In this document: piece after piece, positions 44,672 to 53,941 of the stretch | How the letters are laid out: each line of letters opens with the position of its first letter | How positions within the stretch are numbered: position 1 is the stretch's first letter | From: Acidimicrobiia bacterium | Lineage (GTDB): Bacteria; Actinomycetota; Acidimicrobiia; Acidimicrobiales; Poriferisodalaceae | Length of the DNA: 64,000 bases | Assembly (NCBI GenBank): GCA_022820925.1 | Contig: JAJEEO010000001.1 | Coordinates: 191,001-255,000, forward strand | Reading direction: 5' to 3' | Translations under genes and position numbers: made by a program | Notes under the pieces: generated by a model | Told to the model about the DNA's origin: nothing | Databases searched by the model: none | The model's input: the letters and a program-made list of their open reading frames with translations, nothing else

Positions 44672-47600
44672 CTACCGAGGTGCCGTGACGGGCTCGTTTG
44701 CTGCCAGCGGGCCATCCGCGGCAATGAGCGCAGCGGCGGCCGACGGCCGTTCGGACACGACCACGCTGGATCCTCCCGGCGGCATCGACACGCCGTAAAG
44801 CACATCGGCCGATTCCATCGTGCGGCGCTGATGGCTCACGATGACCAGCTGCGACTCGCGCCGGAATTCGGCCACGAGGTCCAGGAAGCGCTGCAGGTTC
44901 ACATCGTCGAGCGCGGCTTCGACTTCGTCGAGGACGTAGAAGGGCGAGGGGCGGCTGCGGAACACCGCGAAGAGGTAGGTCAGCGCAACCAGCGAGCGCT
45001 CGCCGCCCGAGAGCAGCGACAAGCGCCCGACGCGCTTGCCGGCCGGTCGCACATCCAACTCGACGCCGCAGGCAAGCAGATCGTCGGGATCGGTCAGCGA
45101 GAGCTTGCCGGCCCCGCCGGGGAACAGCGTGCCGAACAGCTCCGCGAAGTTCCGCGCGACGTCTTCGAAGGCCTCCGCGAACGTTGCCACGATCTCGGCG
45201 TCGATTGCTCGGATCACCTTGCCCAGCTCGCGCCGGCTGGCGCGCACGTCGGCCAGCTGGGTCGCCACAAACTCGTGGCGCTCGGACGCTGCTTCGTACT
45301 CGGACAGCGCGAGCGGGTTGGTCGGCCCGAGCCGGTTGAGATCGGCACGCAGCGACCGCTCGTGGGCCTTGGCGGTGGTGCCATCGGGCAGCGGCGGCGG
45401 CAGCGCTGCGAGTGCCGTCTCCGGCTCGGCGTCGAATTCCACTCGCAGGGTGTTGACCAGCACGTCGCGCTTGGTCCTGCGCTCGGCATCGCTCACGTCC
45501 AGCGCCGCAAGCTCAGTGCGCACGCTCTCCTGGTGGGCCGAGATGGCGTCGCTCTCGCGCCGCAATGCGTCAAGGCGGTCGGAGAGCTGGTGCACCAGCT
45601 CGGTCCGGGCCTCGTGGCGGGTTCGCAAGCGGTTGGCTGCGGCGTCGAGACGGTGGCGGTGCCCCGAGAGCAGCAGCGCGAGCCGATCCAGCGCCGTGGT
45701 GATGTGCTCGGATCGCTCGAGCCGGGCGGACGCGGCGCCACGTGACAACTCGTGGCCCGCGAGGCGCTGCGCGATCGCCCGGAGCCGGTGCTCGAGGGCG
45801 GTCCGACGCTGCTGCTGGGCGGCTGCGCCGGCTTCGAGTGCCTGGGCCTGCGCGGCCTGTCTGGCGGACACAGCGGCGATTCGCTGCCGCAGCGATTCGA
45901 CGGCCCGCTGTGCGTTGCGTTGGGTGTCGAGCGCGGCTCGGTGCGTCTGCCGAGCAGCGTCGAGCGCGGCGGCCCGCTCTCGGTGCTGGTCTCTCAGTTC
46001 GGCGATGCGTCCCTGCGCCTCCTGGTGCGCCGCTTCGGCCGCAGCGGCACCCGTGCCGCCGATCCGCCAGCCGCGGGGACCGAATCGATCCCCGCCGGGT
46101 GTCACGAAGACGCCGCCGCGATCTGCGCGGGCTCGCTCGTACGCAGCGGACCAGTCGTCGTGCACGCACACCGCGTGACCGATAAGCGCATCCAGCAGCA
46201 CCGTGATGCGGTCGTGGCAATCCTCCGGTGCGTCGGGAGCAACCCCGACGTGCGCCCTCACCAGCTCGTCTCCGGCACCCAGCGACGGTGAACTCCCGGG
46301 CACCGCCGGCTCGCCGGGTTCGCCCACGGCGCTGAGCGAGATCACCGATCCGGCCAGCCCTGCAGCGTCGAGCGCGCCGAGTGCTTCCGAAGCAGCACCG
46401 TCATCGCGCACCACGACAGCGCTCAATGCGCCGTCCGCCGCGGCCTCCGCCGCCGCCTCGAAGCCCTCATCGATTGCCAGCAGGTCTCCCAGCACTCCCA
46501 GCACGCCGGGCACTCCGCCGAGTGCTTCGACACCGGAGTCGTCCCGAGCCGAGCTGATCGCCGAGTTCAACGCCTCTGAGCGTCCGATCCAGCGCTGCAA
46601 CTCCTCCACCACTGCTTGCTTGCCTTCGTCGGCCTCCCTCACGGCTGCTGCCGCGTCGTCGAGGCGCGCTTGGGCTTCCGATGCGGCGGTCGAGGCCTCG
46701 TCGAGTTCTGCCTCGTGACGCGCTGCCTCGTCAATCTTCCGATCAGGAACTTCCCCCGAGCCTGCGCGGCCTGCGGCCTCCCCGTCGCCCGCCTGCGCAG
46801 CATCCAGCTCGGCAATCTCCGCAGACAGCCGGGCGTGCTCGTCGGTGAGCGTCGCGACGACATCGGAATCGAGCAAGGCATCTCGCTCGCGTTCGACCGA
46901 GCGCATCCGCTCGTAGGTCTGTCCGATGAGGCCGCGCGCACGTTCTGACAGCGACGCCACGCGTGACAGCCGGTCGGTCGGCTCGCTGGTCAGCTCGGCA
47001 AGCTGGCCCTGCGCGGCCTCGGCCGCGGCGCCGGTCTCGGCAAGCGAGGTCGCGGCGCCGTCCTGCTCTGCCTGCAGCTCTGCCCGTCTTGCATCCGCGA
47101 CGGACTGTGCCTGACGGTAACCCGCCAGCTCCCGTCCTGCGTTGTAGAGCTGAAGGTCAGCCAACTCTGAGCTGATCTCAGCGTGGCGGCGTGCGGCTTC
47201 TGCCTGCCGTTCGAGCGGTCGGAGCTGGCGGCGCAGCTCCCGCTGCAGGTCCGCGAGACGCGTCACGTTCGCCTCGGTGCTCTCGAGCCGTCGCTCCGCC
47301 CGCTCCTTGCGCCGGCGGAATTTCAGGACCCCGGCGGCCTCCTCGATGAGCGCACGACGCTCTGACGGCTGGGCTGCGAGCACCCCGGTGATCTGGCCCT
47401 GGGCCACGATGCTGTGTTGTTGCCGACCGACACCGGCGTCGTTGAGGAGCTCCTGCAGATCGAGCAGGCGGCAGGGCGTGCCGTTGAGCGCGTACTCGGA
47501 CTCGCCCGAGCGGTACAGCGTGCGGGTGATCGCCACCTCGGCGGTCTGGGTAGGCAGCGTCTGCGACTCGTTGTCGATGACCAGGGTGACCTGTGCCCGA

Positions 47601-47827
47601 CCCAGCGCGACACGGCGATCGGTGCCGGCAAAGACCACATCGTCCATCCGCTGGCCCCGCAGCGCGCGGGGCCCTTGGGCGCCCAGCACCCAGGCGATCG
47701 CATCCACGACGTTGGACTTGCCGCTGCCGTTGGGGCCGACCACCACTGTCACGCCCGGCTCGAACGTGAGCGTGGTGGTCTCGGCGAACGACTTGAAGCC
47801 GGACAGCGTCAGGGAGCGAAGGAACAC
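44672..47827 (-). CDS. smc: Chromosome segregation protein SMC (1051 aa)
   Basis: MFLRSLTLSGFKSFAETTTLTFEPGVTVVVGPNGSGKSNVVDAIAWVLGAQGPRALRG; hinge GVLGVLGDLLAIDEGFEAAAEAAADGALSAVVVRD; LSLLSGGERSLVALTYLFAVFRSRPSPFYVLDEVEAALDDVN. Confidence 0.96.
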   Translation of the reverse strand: MFLRSLTLSGFKSFAETTTLTFEPGVTVVVGPNGSGKSNVVDAIAWVLGAQGPRALRGQRMDDVVFAGTDRRVALGRAQVTLVIDNESQTLPTQTAEVAITRTLYRSGESEYALNGTPCRLLDLQELLNDAGVGRQQHSIVAQGQITGVLAAQPSERRALIEEAAGVLKFRRRKERAERRLESTEANVTRLADLQRELRRQLRPLERQAEAARRHAEISSELADLQLYNAGRELAGYRQAQSVADARRAELQAEQDGAATSLAETGAAAEAAQGQLAELTSEPTDRLSRVASLSERARGLIGQTYERMRSVERERDALLDSDVVATLTDEHARLSAEIAELDAAQAGDGEAAGRAGSGEVPDRKIDEAARHEAELDEASTAASEAQARLDDAAAAVREADEGKQAVVEELQRWIGRSEALNSAISSARDDSGVEALGGVPGVLGVLGDLLAIDEGFEAAAEAAADGALSAVVVRDDGAASEALGALDAAGLAGSVISLSAVGEPGEPAVPGSSPSLGAGDELVRAHVGVAPDAPEDCHDRITVLLDALIGHAVCVHDDWSAAYERARADRGGVFVTPGGDRFGPRGWRIGGTGAAAAEAAHQEAQGRIAELRDQHRERAAALDAARQTHRAALDTQRNAQRAVESLRQRIAAVSARQAAQAQALEAGAAAQQQRRTALEHRLRAIAQRLAGHELSRGAASARLERSEHITTALDRLALLLSGHRHRLDAAANRLRTRHEARTELVHQLSDRLDALRRESDAISAHQESVRTELAALDVSDAERRTKRDVLVNTLRVEFDAEPETALAALPPPLPDGTTAKAHERSLRADLNRLGPTNPLALSEYEAASERHEFVATQLADVRASRRELGKVIRAIDAEIVATFAEAFEDVARNFAELFGTLFPGGAGKLSLTDPDDLLACGVELDVRPAGKRVGRLSLLSGGERSLVALTYLFAVFRSRPSPFYVLDEVEAALDDVNLQRFLDLVAEFRRESQLVIVSHQRRTMESADVLYGVSMPPGGSSVVVSERPSAAAALIAADGPLAANEPVTAPR

Positions 47828-47928
47828 AGGGCTAGTTCAGATCAGCTGGTTCAGACCAATCGGGGCAGGGGCCAGCGCGTCGAGTTTGGCAAAGACTCGG
47901 GCCGCGGGCGGGGAGGGTTGCGCCCGGC

Positions 47929-48759
47929 CTAGACCTGATAGTCGCAGTAGTGATGGGTGACGCCCCGGATCACGGCGGTGAGCACATCGCCTCTGCCATT
48001 GCGGCAGCGCTCGCCCGCGCGCCCGAAGACCTCGAGGTAGGTATCGAAGCCGCCGGCCTTGCCGAAGATGTCGAGGTGCCCGCCGACGGAGGCACCCCGG
48101 TACTTGATCGAGTTGTGAACGGTCTCGACGATGGCTCGGTAGAGCCGCCGGACTTCCTGGGTGTTCAGCGCATTGGCGACCCGCGCGTGTCCCAATCGCG
48201 CCGCGTGCAGCACCTCATCGGAGTACATCGGCCCGATGCCCACCACGAACGTGGGATCGAGCAGGAGATCTCGCACGGTGTCGGTACGGCCTCGCAGCAT
48301 GAGCGCGAAGTCGGTCCAGGGCATCGGCATGTCGACCGGATCGAATCCGAGTTCGTCCCGGTCCGGATAGAGCTTCTGGTAGCGAGCCCAAGTGAGGACT
48401 CGCAACGTTGCCTCATCACCCGAGTCGAGCAGGCGAAGCTGCCCTCCTTTGGTGAACGTCATGATCACCTTGGTCTCGGGCTCAACCGGGGTTCTCGAGG
48501 TCGCCCGCCGGAACGAACCGGTCTCGCCGAGGCGCGCGACCATGATCTCGTCGGTGTCGAGCACGAAGTGGATCAGCGAACCCTCCCGGGAAACCGAGTT
48601 GATCTTCTTGCCCACAAGCAGGTCAGCAAACTGCTGCTTGGAGCGCATCGCCGGCAGTGCCCGCTTGGTGCCGGGGACGTCGACTGACTTGAACTTGCGG
48701 TTCGAGACCTCCTTGTCCAGATCGCGCTTGGCAATCTCGAGCTCAGGCAATTCAGCCAT
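47929..48759 (-). CDS. Fpg/Nei (MutM)-family protein lacking most catalytic and zinc-finger residues
   Basis: MAELPELEIAKRDLDKEVSNRKFKSVDVPG..., VVGIGPMYSDEVLHAARLGH, LDIFGKAGGFDTYLEVFGRAGERCRNGRGDVLTAVIRGVTHHYCDYQV; between rnc and smc; 8-bp overlap with rnc. Confidence 0.85.
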   Translation of the reverse strand: MAELPELEIAKRDLDKEVSNRKFKSVDVPGTKRALPAMRSKQQFADLLVGKKINSVSREGSLIHFVLDTDEIMVARLGETGSFRRATSRTPVEPETKVIMTFTKGGQLRLLDSGDEATLRVLTWARYQKLYPDRDELGFDPVDMPMPWTDFALMLRGRTDTVRDLLLDPTFVVGIGPMYSDEVLHAARLGHARVANALNTQEVRRLYRAIVETVHNSIKYRGASVGGHLDIFGKAGGFDTYLEVFGRAGERCRNGRGDVLTAVIRGVTHHYCDYQV

Positions 48760-49519
48760 GAGTGGGCTCCTTCGCAACGGTCGATCGATCACTGCAGTCC
48801 TTGGCAAACCGCACGCACGCGGCTGCTGCTGCCTGGCGCTCCGCGGCTCGCTTCGTGGGACCCTCGCCACGGCCCCAGACCTCGTCGCCCACACGGGCCT
48901 CGGCCACGAAGCTCCGCCGGTGCGCAGGTCCCGAGCCCACCACGACATAGGTGGGTTCGGCGCCGAATCGCTGAGCGACCAATTCCTGGAACCGGTTCTT
49001 CGCCTCACGAGCGCCGGGCGCGGCAGCCGCAGCGGCGATGCGCGACCCCAGAAGGCGTCCGACAACGTCGCGGACCGCGTCAATGCCCCCGTCGAGATAT
49101 ACCGCGGCCAGCACCGCTTCGAACGCATCGGCGAGGATCGACTCCCGGTCAGCTCCCCCGGTCGCCGCCTCGCCCCGGCCAAGCAGCAGGGCTGACCCCA
49201 GATCGCACTCGCGAGCCGCAGCGGCCAGGGCGTCAGCGCTCACCACCGCCGACCGCACCGCGCTGAGGTCGCCAGGGCCAAGATGGGGCCAGCGGACAGT
49301 TGCATGCTCGCTGACGCAGAGCCCCAGCACAGCATCGCCCAGGAATTCCAAGCGTTCGTTGGACACAGCGACGTCGTCGCTCTCGGCCGAGCTGTTGTGC
49401 TCGTTGCACCAGCTTCGATGCGAGAGCGCCTCAATCAGCAGTGCCGGATCGACGAAGCGATGCCCGACCCGCTCCTCGAGGCCGCGGAGCTCGGCGCGTT
49501 CAGCGACGACTGTCTCCAC
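48752..49519 (-). CDS. rnc: Ribonuclease III
   Basis: 255 aa; NERLEFLGDAVLGLCVSEH, LADAFEAVLAAVYLDGG, C-terminal dsRBD. Confidence 0.95.
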   Translation of the reverse strand: METVVAERAELRGLEERVGHRFVDPALLIEALSHRSWCNEHNSSAESDDVAVSNERLEFLGDAVLGLCVSEHATVRWPHLGPGDLSAVRSAVVSADALAAAARECDLGSALLLGRGEAATGGADRESILADAFEAVLAAVYLDGGIDAVRDVVGRLLGSRIAAAAAAPGAREAKNRFQELVAQRFGAEPTYVVVGSGPAHRRSFVAEARVGDEVWGRGEGPTKRAAERQAAAAACVRFAKDCSDRSTVAKEPTHG

Positions 49520-49520
49520 G

Positions 49521-49811
49521 TCAGCCGACGCGTTCCATCACATAGTCGATGGCGTCGCGCACAGTCTTGAGGTCTTCGAGATCCTCGTCCTCGATCCGAA
49601 AGCCCACGGTGCGGTCCGAGAGCTCTTCCTCGAGCGCCTCCACCAACTCGATCAGCGCCAGCGAGTCTGCGCCCAGGTCGTCGACGAACGACGACGACTC
49701 GGCCACCTGCGACGGCTCCAACTCCAAGATGTCGGCGAGCTGGTTGCAGATGAGGTCGAAGACTTCGTCGCGTTCGGGGGGATTCTGACGCACATGGGTT
49801 TCAGCGGGCAT
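49521..49811 (-). CDS. acpP: Acyl carrier protein
   Basis: 96 aa; SSFVDDLGADSLALIELVEALEEEL (DSL phosphopantetheine site). Confidence 0.95.
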   Translation of the reverse strand: MPAETHVRQNPPERDEVFDLICNQLADILELEPSQVAESSSFVDDLGADSLALIELVEALEEELSDRTVGFRIEDEDLEDLKTVRDAIDYVMERVG

Positions 49812-49935
49812 GAGAACTCCTGCCGTCTTCGGCGTTCGGGCGCTGCGCTGCCGCTGTTGGCGGCACTGCTGTGGGACGACGGATGGACCTTGCGCACCCG
49901 TGCTGCGGATGCGCGGGTGAGCCTACCGTCAGCCT

Positions 49936-50913
49936 TCAAGATGCTGGAAGGCTGACCGCCGCCAGCTCGCCCAGCAAGTCGGCCTCGACCATGCGGTGTG
50001 CGACTCTGATGGCGCTGGTGATGGCCCGCGGGCTGGATGAGCCGTGGGCGATGACGCAGACGCCGCGCACACCGAGCAGCATCGCTCCCCCGACGGCGTC
50101 GGGGCTCACCTCTTCGGCCAGCGGTGCGAGCAGGCCCAGCGCAGCGGCACCCTCGGCTCCGCCTTCGGACAGGCGCTCGAGAATCAGGCGGATGAAGAAC
50201 GTTGCCGTGCCCTCGAGCGACTTCAGCAGCACGTTTCCTGTGAACCCGTCGGTGACAATGACATCGACAGGGCCGTCGAGGATGTCTCGACCCTCGATAT
50301 TGCCGAAGAAATCGATCTCGGCATCTTCAGCCAGCAGCTTGTGGGTCTCCTTGACCAGCAGATTGCCCTTCTCGGGCTCCTCACCGATCGACAGCAGCCC
50401 GACGCGCGGCTCGGCCACGCCGAATCGGATGCGGCTGTATGCCGAGCCGAGGCGGGCGAACTGATGCAGCCACTGGGCGCTGCAGTCGGCCATCGCGCCC
50501 GAGTCGAGCAGCACGCGCGCCGTACCACCGCCGGGCACGGGAAATGCCGTGGCAATTGCTGGCCGGGCAACCCCCGACAGCCGCCGCAAGCGAAGCAAGG
50601 CAGCCGCCGCAACCGCGCCGGTGTTGCCTGCGCTCACCACCGCCGAGGCCTCGCCGTCGCGCACAGCAGTGACAGCACGCGCTATCGAAGAGTCTTTCTT
50701 GGTCCGGACAGCACGGCTGGGCTCCTCGGACATCTCGATGACCTCGGATGCATCGATGATGTCGAGAGATCCCCCGCCGGCAGCGACGATGGCGTCACGA
50801 CGCCCCACGAGTACGACGTCGAGTCCGTCGGCGGTTGCATCGAGGGCACCTTGCACGACGGCGTCGGGCGCATGGTCGCCACCCAGGGCGTCGACGGCGA
50901 CCGGCTGCGTCAT
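49936..50913 (-). CDS. plsX: Phosphate acyltransferase PlsX
   Basis: Start MTQPVAVDALGGDHAPDAVVQGALDA; VVSAGNTGAVAAAALLRL, VDVIVTDGFTGNVLLKSLEG. Confidence 0.95.
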   Translation of the reverse strand: MTQPVAVDALGGDHAPDAVVQGALDATADGLDVVLVGRRDAIVAAGGGSLDIIDASEVIEMSEEPSRAVRTKKDSSIARAVTAVRDGEASAVVSAGNTGAVAAAALLRLRRLSGVARPAIATAFPVPGGGTARVLLDSGAMADCSAQWLHQFARLGSAYSRIRFGVAEPRVGLLSIGEEPEKGNLLVKETHKLLAEDAEIDFFGNIEGRDILDGPVDVIVTDGFTGNVLLKSLEGTATFFIRLILERLSEGGAEGAAALGLLAPLAEEVSPDAVGGAMLLGVRGVCVIAHGSSSPRAITSAIRVAHRMVEADLLGELAAVSLPAS

Positions 50914-50962
50914 GAGCCCGGGCCCGTCCTCGCCATCCGGCACGATCTCACACGATTCTGGC

Positions 50963-51142
50963 TCAGGCGATATCGAGGGCTTGACGACCGCCGTACCAGC
51001 CGCACTGCCCGCACACCCGGTGAGGCAGTTTCGCGGCGCCACAGCGTGGGCACACGCTTCGGGGCGCCTCGTCGAGACGCCATGCCGCTGCACGACGCGA
51101 ACGCGTCTTGCTCTTGGACGTCTTTTTCTTGGGGACTGCCAC
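50963..51142 (-). CDS. rpmF: 50S ribosomal protein L32 (zinc-binding form)
   Basis: GTG start; VAVPKKKTSKSKTRSRRAAAWRLDEAPRSVCPRCGAAKLPHRVCGQCGWYGGRQALDIA. Confidence 0.95.
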   Translation of the reverse strand: MAVPKKKTSKSKTRSRRAAAWRLDEAPRSVCPRCGAAKLPHRVCGQCGWYGGRQALDIA

Positions 51143-51211
51143 GGCTGGACTCCTCGAGCGGACCATGCAGCCTATCCATCAGTGCCCCGAAGCTGACTCG
51201 CCCGAAGACCC

Positions 51212-51772
51212 TCATGGCGATTCCGCTTGGCCCCGGCGCAGTGCCTCCAGCGGTGCCCAGCGCGGGTCTTGCTGTTCGGCGGGGTCGTCGCGTGCTGGTT
51301 CATCGGGTGCCGGATCGAGATCCGGCGGGTGGTTCGGACACGGATCGGGATACGGACACGCGATGGCCTCGATCGGCAGTTCCAGCAGGATCGCCTCACG
51401 CACCATGGGTGCGAGATCGGCGTGTTCGGGGTGAAGCTGGTACTGCTCGCCTTCGCGTGGCACAGCAGCGAACAGCTCACGGACGTTCGCACACGCCTCC
51501 CCTTCCACGGGCATCCAGCAACGCGCACACGGTCCCTGCCACGCAGCGGTGATGCGGCCCGCGGCGCTCAGTCCGCCGCTGATGAGTTCCAACGTCAGCT
51601 CGACGTCGACCTCGCTGTCGCGGGGCACTTCCACATCTGCGATACGCAGCTCGGTGCTGTCGTCGGATTCTGCGAGGTCCGCCGCCCGAACTGTCTTCGA
51701 CCAGCTGATCGGTCCGCGTCCGAGCAGTCTCAGCGGCACGGACAGGGACCGCTCAGGGTCCCCGCGGCTCAC
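51212..51772 (-). CDS. DUF177 / YceD family protein
   Basis: 186 aa; CARCWMPVEGEACANVRELF, MVREAILLELPIEAIACPYPDPCPNHPPD; just upstream of rpmF. Confidence 0.85.
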   Translation of the reverse strand: MSRGDPERSLSVPLRLLGRGPISWSKTVRAADLAESDDSTELRIADVEVPRDSEVDVELTLELISGGLSAAGRITAAWQGPCARCWMPVEGEACANVRELFAAVPREGEQYQLHPEHADLAPMVREAILLELPIEAIACPYPDPCPNHPPDLDPAPDEPARDDPAEQQDPRWAPLEALRRGQAESP

Positions 51773-52515
51773 GCCTGATCCTGGTCGAACACCACCGGGT
51801 CGGTATCGGGGCCGCTGCGAGCCGACCGCCGGTCACCGGTATCGATCTCAGATTCTGCAGTGACGGCAGGTTCGCCGCTCGGCGCAGCCGGCGCTATCGG
51901 CGTCGCGACCCGCTTGCCGAGCTTGCGCCGCGCCGCCTGCACGGCGATTTGAATCTGGTCGACTGCGCTTGCGAACTGCGCGAGATGTCGCTCGCAATAC
52001 TCGTCGACTTCGTGGCGGCGGCGGCGCGACTGGATCTGTGCATCGTCGAGCAGCTGGCGGGCGCGTCGCTCAGCGCTGCGCACGACCTCAGTGCGCTGCA
52101 CCATCTGAGCCACGCGGCTGCGTGCCTCGTCGATGACCATGTTTGCGTCGACTCGCGCCTGGGCCAGCACCTCGTCGCGCTCGCGCAACAGCCAGCGGGC
52201 CTGGCGCGTCTCGTCGGGAACTGCCGCCAGCGCCGATTCGAGCAGCGTCATCACCTCGTCGCGATTGATCATGACCGAGGTCGACAGCGGCATCGGCCTC
52301 GCTGCGTCGATGATCCCCATGGCTTCGCGGATGAACTGCTCGGCGGTGACCGACGGGCGCCGCGGCGCCATGGTGCCCGGATGGCGCGACTCCGCCGACG
52401 CGGCCGTTTCTTCGGTGGGAGCGCCGTGGGTGTCCAACGGGTGCTCCGCAGGCGCGACTCCCGGATGCGCATATGGCTGCGGCGGGGCATCGACGCCCCC
52501 TTCCGACGTGCTCAC
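51769..52515 (-). CDS. Coiled-coil protein, DivIVA / F0 subunit b-like
   Basis: 248 aa; INRDEVMTLLESALAAVPDETRQARWLLRERDEVLAQARVDANMVIDEARSRVAQMVQRTEVVRSAERRARQLLDDAQ; ATGA overlap. Confidence 0.7.
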   Translation of the reverse strand: MSTSEGGVDAPPQPYAHPGVAPAEHPLDTHGAPTEETAASAESRHPGTMAPRRPSVTAEQFIREAMGIIDAARPMPLSTSVMINRDEVMTLLESALAAVPDETRQARWLLRERDEVLAQARVDANMVIDEARSRVAQMVQRTEVVRSAERRARQLLDDAQIQSRRRRHEVDEYCERHLAQFASAVDQIQIAVQAARRKLGKRVATPIAPAAPSGEPAVTAESEIDTGDRRSARSGPDTDPVVFDQDQA

Positions 52516-52997
52516 GAGGCAGCCTCCTGCGCTGCTCGTTGCCGGAGCCGTTCGGCTACCGGGGGCGGGACCAAGTGGGAGCAGTCGCCGCCGAACTTGG
52601 TGATCTCGCGGATGTAGTTGGACGCGATGAAGAGGTGTTCAGTGCGGGGCGGCACGAAGACGGTTTCGACACCGGTGACCGAGTGGTTCATGTGCGCCAT
52701 CCGCAGCTCCGACTCGAAGTCGCTCTGACTCCGCAGACCCTTCACGATCACGTCGGCACCGAGCCGATCGGCGAGGTCGACCACGAGTTCGCCGAACTGC
52801 ACCACCGAGACGTTGCCGAGATGGCTGGTCGATTCGGAGATCATCGTGACGCGCTCATCGTCGGAGAACAGCGGCGTGGACTTGGCCGGGTTGCGCATCG
52901 CCGCCACCGTCACCGTGTCGAACAGCCGCGAGGCTGCCGAGATGACATCGAGATGACCGTTGTGCACAGGATCGAACGAGCCTGGATACATCGCCAT
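52512..52997 (-). CDS. coaD: Phosphopantetheine adenylyltransferase
   Basis: MAMYPGSFDPVHNGHLDVISAASRLFDTVTVAAMRNPAK, FIASNYIREITKFGGD. Confidence 0.96.
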   Translation of the reverse strand: MAMYPGSFDPVHNGHLDVISAASRLFDTVTVAAMRNPAKSTPLFSDDERVTMISESTSHLGNVSVVQFGELVVDLADRLGADVIVKGLRSQSDFESELRMAHMNHSVTGVETVFVPPRTEHLFIASNYIREITKFGGDCSHLVPPPVAERLRQRAAQEAAS

Positions 52998-53074
52998 GAC
53001 CACCGAGAACGGTTCCTCCGGATCGAGCCGTGTCCGGCGACGGTACCGCGCAGCAGTCCCGAATCGAGGGACCC

Positions 53075-53332
53075 TCAATCGCCCGACGAACCCCCCATCT
53101 CGGTGTCGGGCACGATGAGATCCCAGCGGTCGCCGCAATCAGAGCAGCGGTATGCGACGACGTCTCCTGGCTGGAATCCCCAATCGGGTTCGGGCACGCT
53201 CAGCAGGCCGCAGCGCCCCCCGCAGTCGACGCACATGATCTCTGCCGGCACTGCCACATCGTCGACATCGTCCACGCCCACAGTGTCGCGCCCGCCCACT
53301 GACAGATCCGCAGGCCTCCGGCCTCCTGCCAC
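53075..53332 (-). CDS. Small zinc-ribbon protein
   Basis: 85 aa ORF; CVDCGGRCG...YRCSDCGDRWDLI, two CxxC pairs; start uncertain. Confidence 0.6.
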   Translation of the reverse strand: MAGGRRPADLSVGGRDTVGVDDVDDVAVPAEIMCVDCGGRCGLLSVPEPDWGFQPGDVVAYRCSDCGDRWDLIVPDTEMGGSSGD

Positions 53333-53362
53333 ACCCGCAGGCCTCCGGCCTACGGTGATGCC

Positions 53363-53941
53363 ATGCGTGTCGTCGGCGGGGCGTTGGGCGGCCGTCGCCT
53401 AGTAGCGCCCGAACCGGGCTCAGTTTCCACCCGGCCGACATCCGACCGGGCCCGCGAGGCCATCTTCAACATGCTCGTCAGCCTGCAAGCGGTCGAGGGC
53501 GTCACCGTGATTGACCTGTTCGCCGGCACCGGTGCTCTCGGCATCGAGGCGCTGTCACGGGGTGCGGCGCACGCCACATTCGTCGACGATGATGCCGCTG
53601 CCTGCCGCATCATCACCGCGAACCTCGACGGACTAAGTCTCACCGAGCGCGCCGCGGTCAGCCGCAGCGGTGTCGAGTCGTACCTGGCCACGCATCCCGA
53701 CCCGGTGGATCTGGCCTTCGCGGACCCGCCCTACGGATTCGACGGCTGGGCGGAGTTGCTCGAAACGCTGAATGCCGGCGTGCTCGTGTGCGAGTCGGAC
53801 CGCGAAATCGAACCCGACCCCGGTCACCCGTGGGACACCTGGAGGGTGCGCCAGTACGGCACACCGGTCATCACGATCCTGTTACGCCCGGACACGATCG
53901 CCACTGCGTCGCATCGCGATCCAGCCGCCCAGGGCGATTAG
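53363..53941 (+). CDS. rsmD: 16S rRNA (guanine966-N2)-methyltransferase RsmD
   Basis: 192 aa; MRVVGGALGGRRLVAPEPGSVSTRPTSDRAREAIFNML, VIDLFAGTGALGIEALSRGA, DLAFADPPYGF. Confidence 0.95.
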   Translation: MRVVGGALGGRRLVAPEPGSVSTRPTSDRAREAIFNMLVSLQAVEGVTVIDLFAGTGALGIEALSRGAAHATFVDDDAAACRIITANLDGLSLTERAAVSRSGVESYLATHPDPVDLAFADPPYGFDGWAELLETLNAGVLVCESDREIEPDPGHPWDTWRVRQYGTPVITILLRPDTIATASHRDPAAQGD

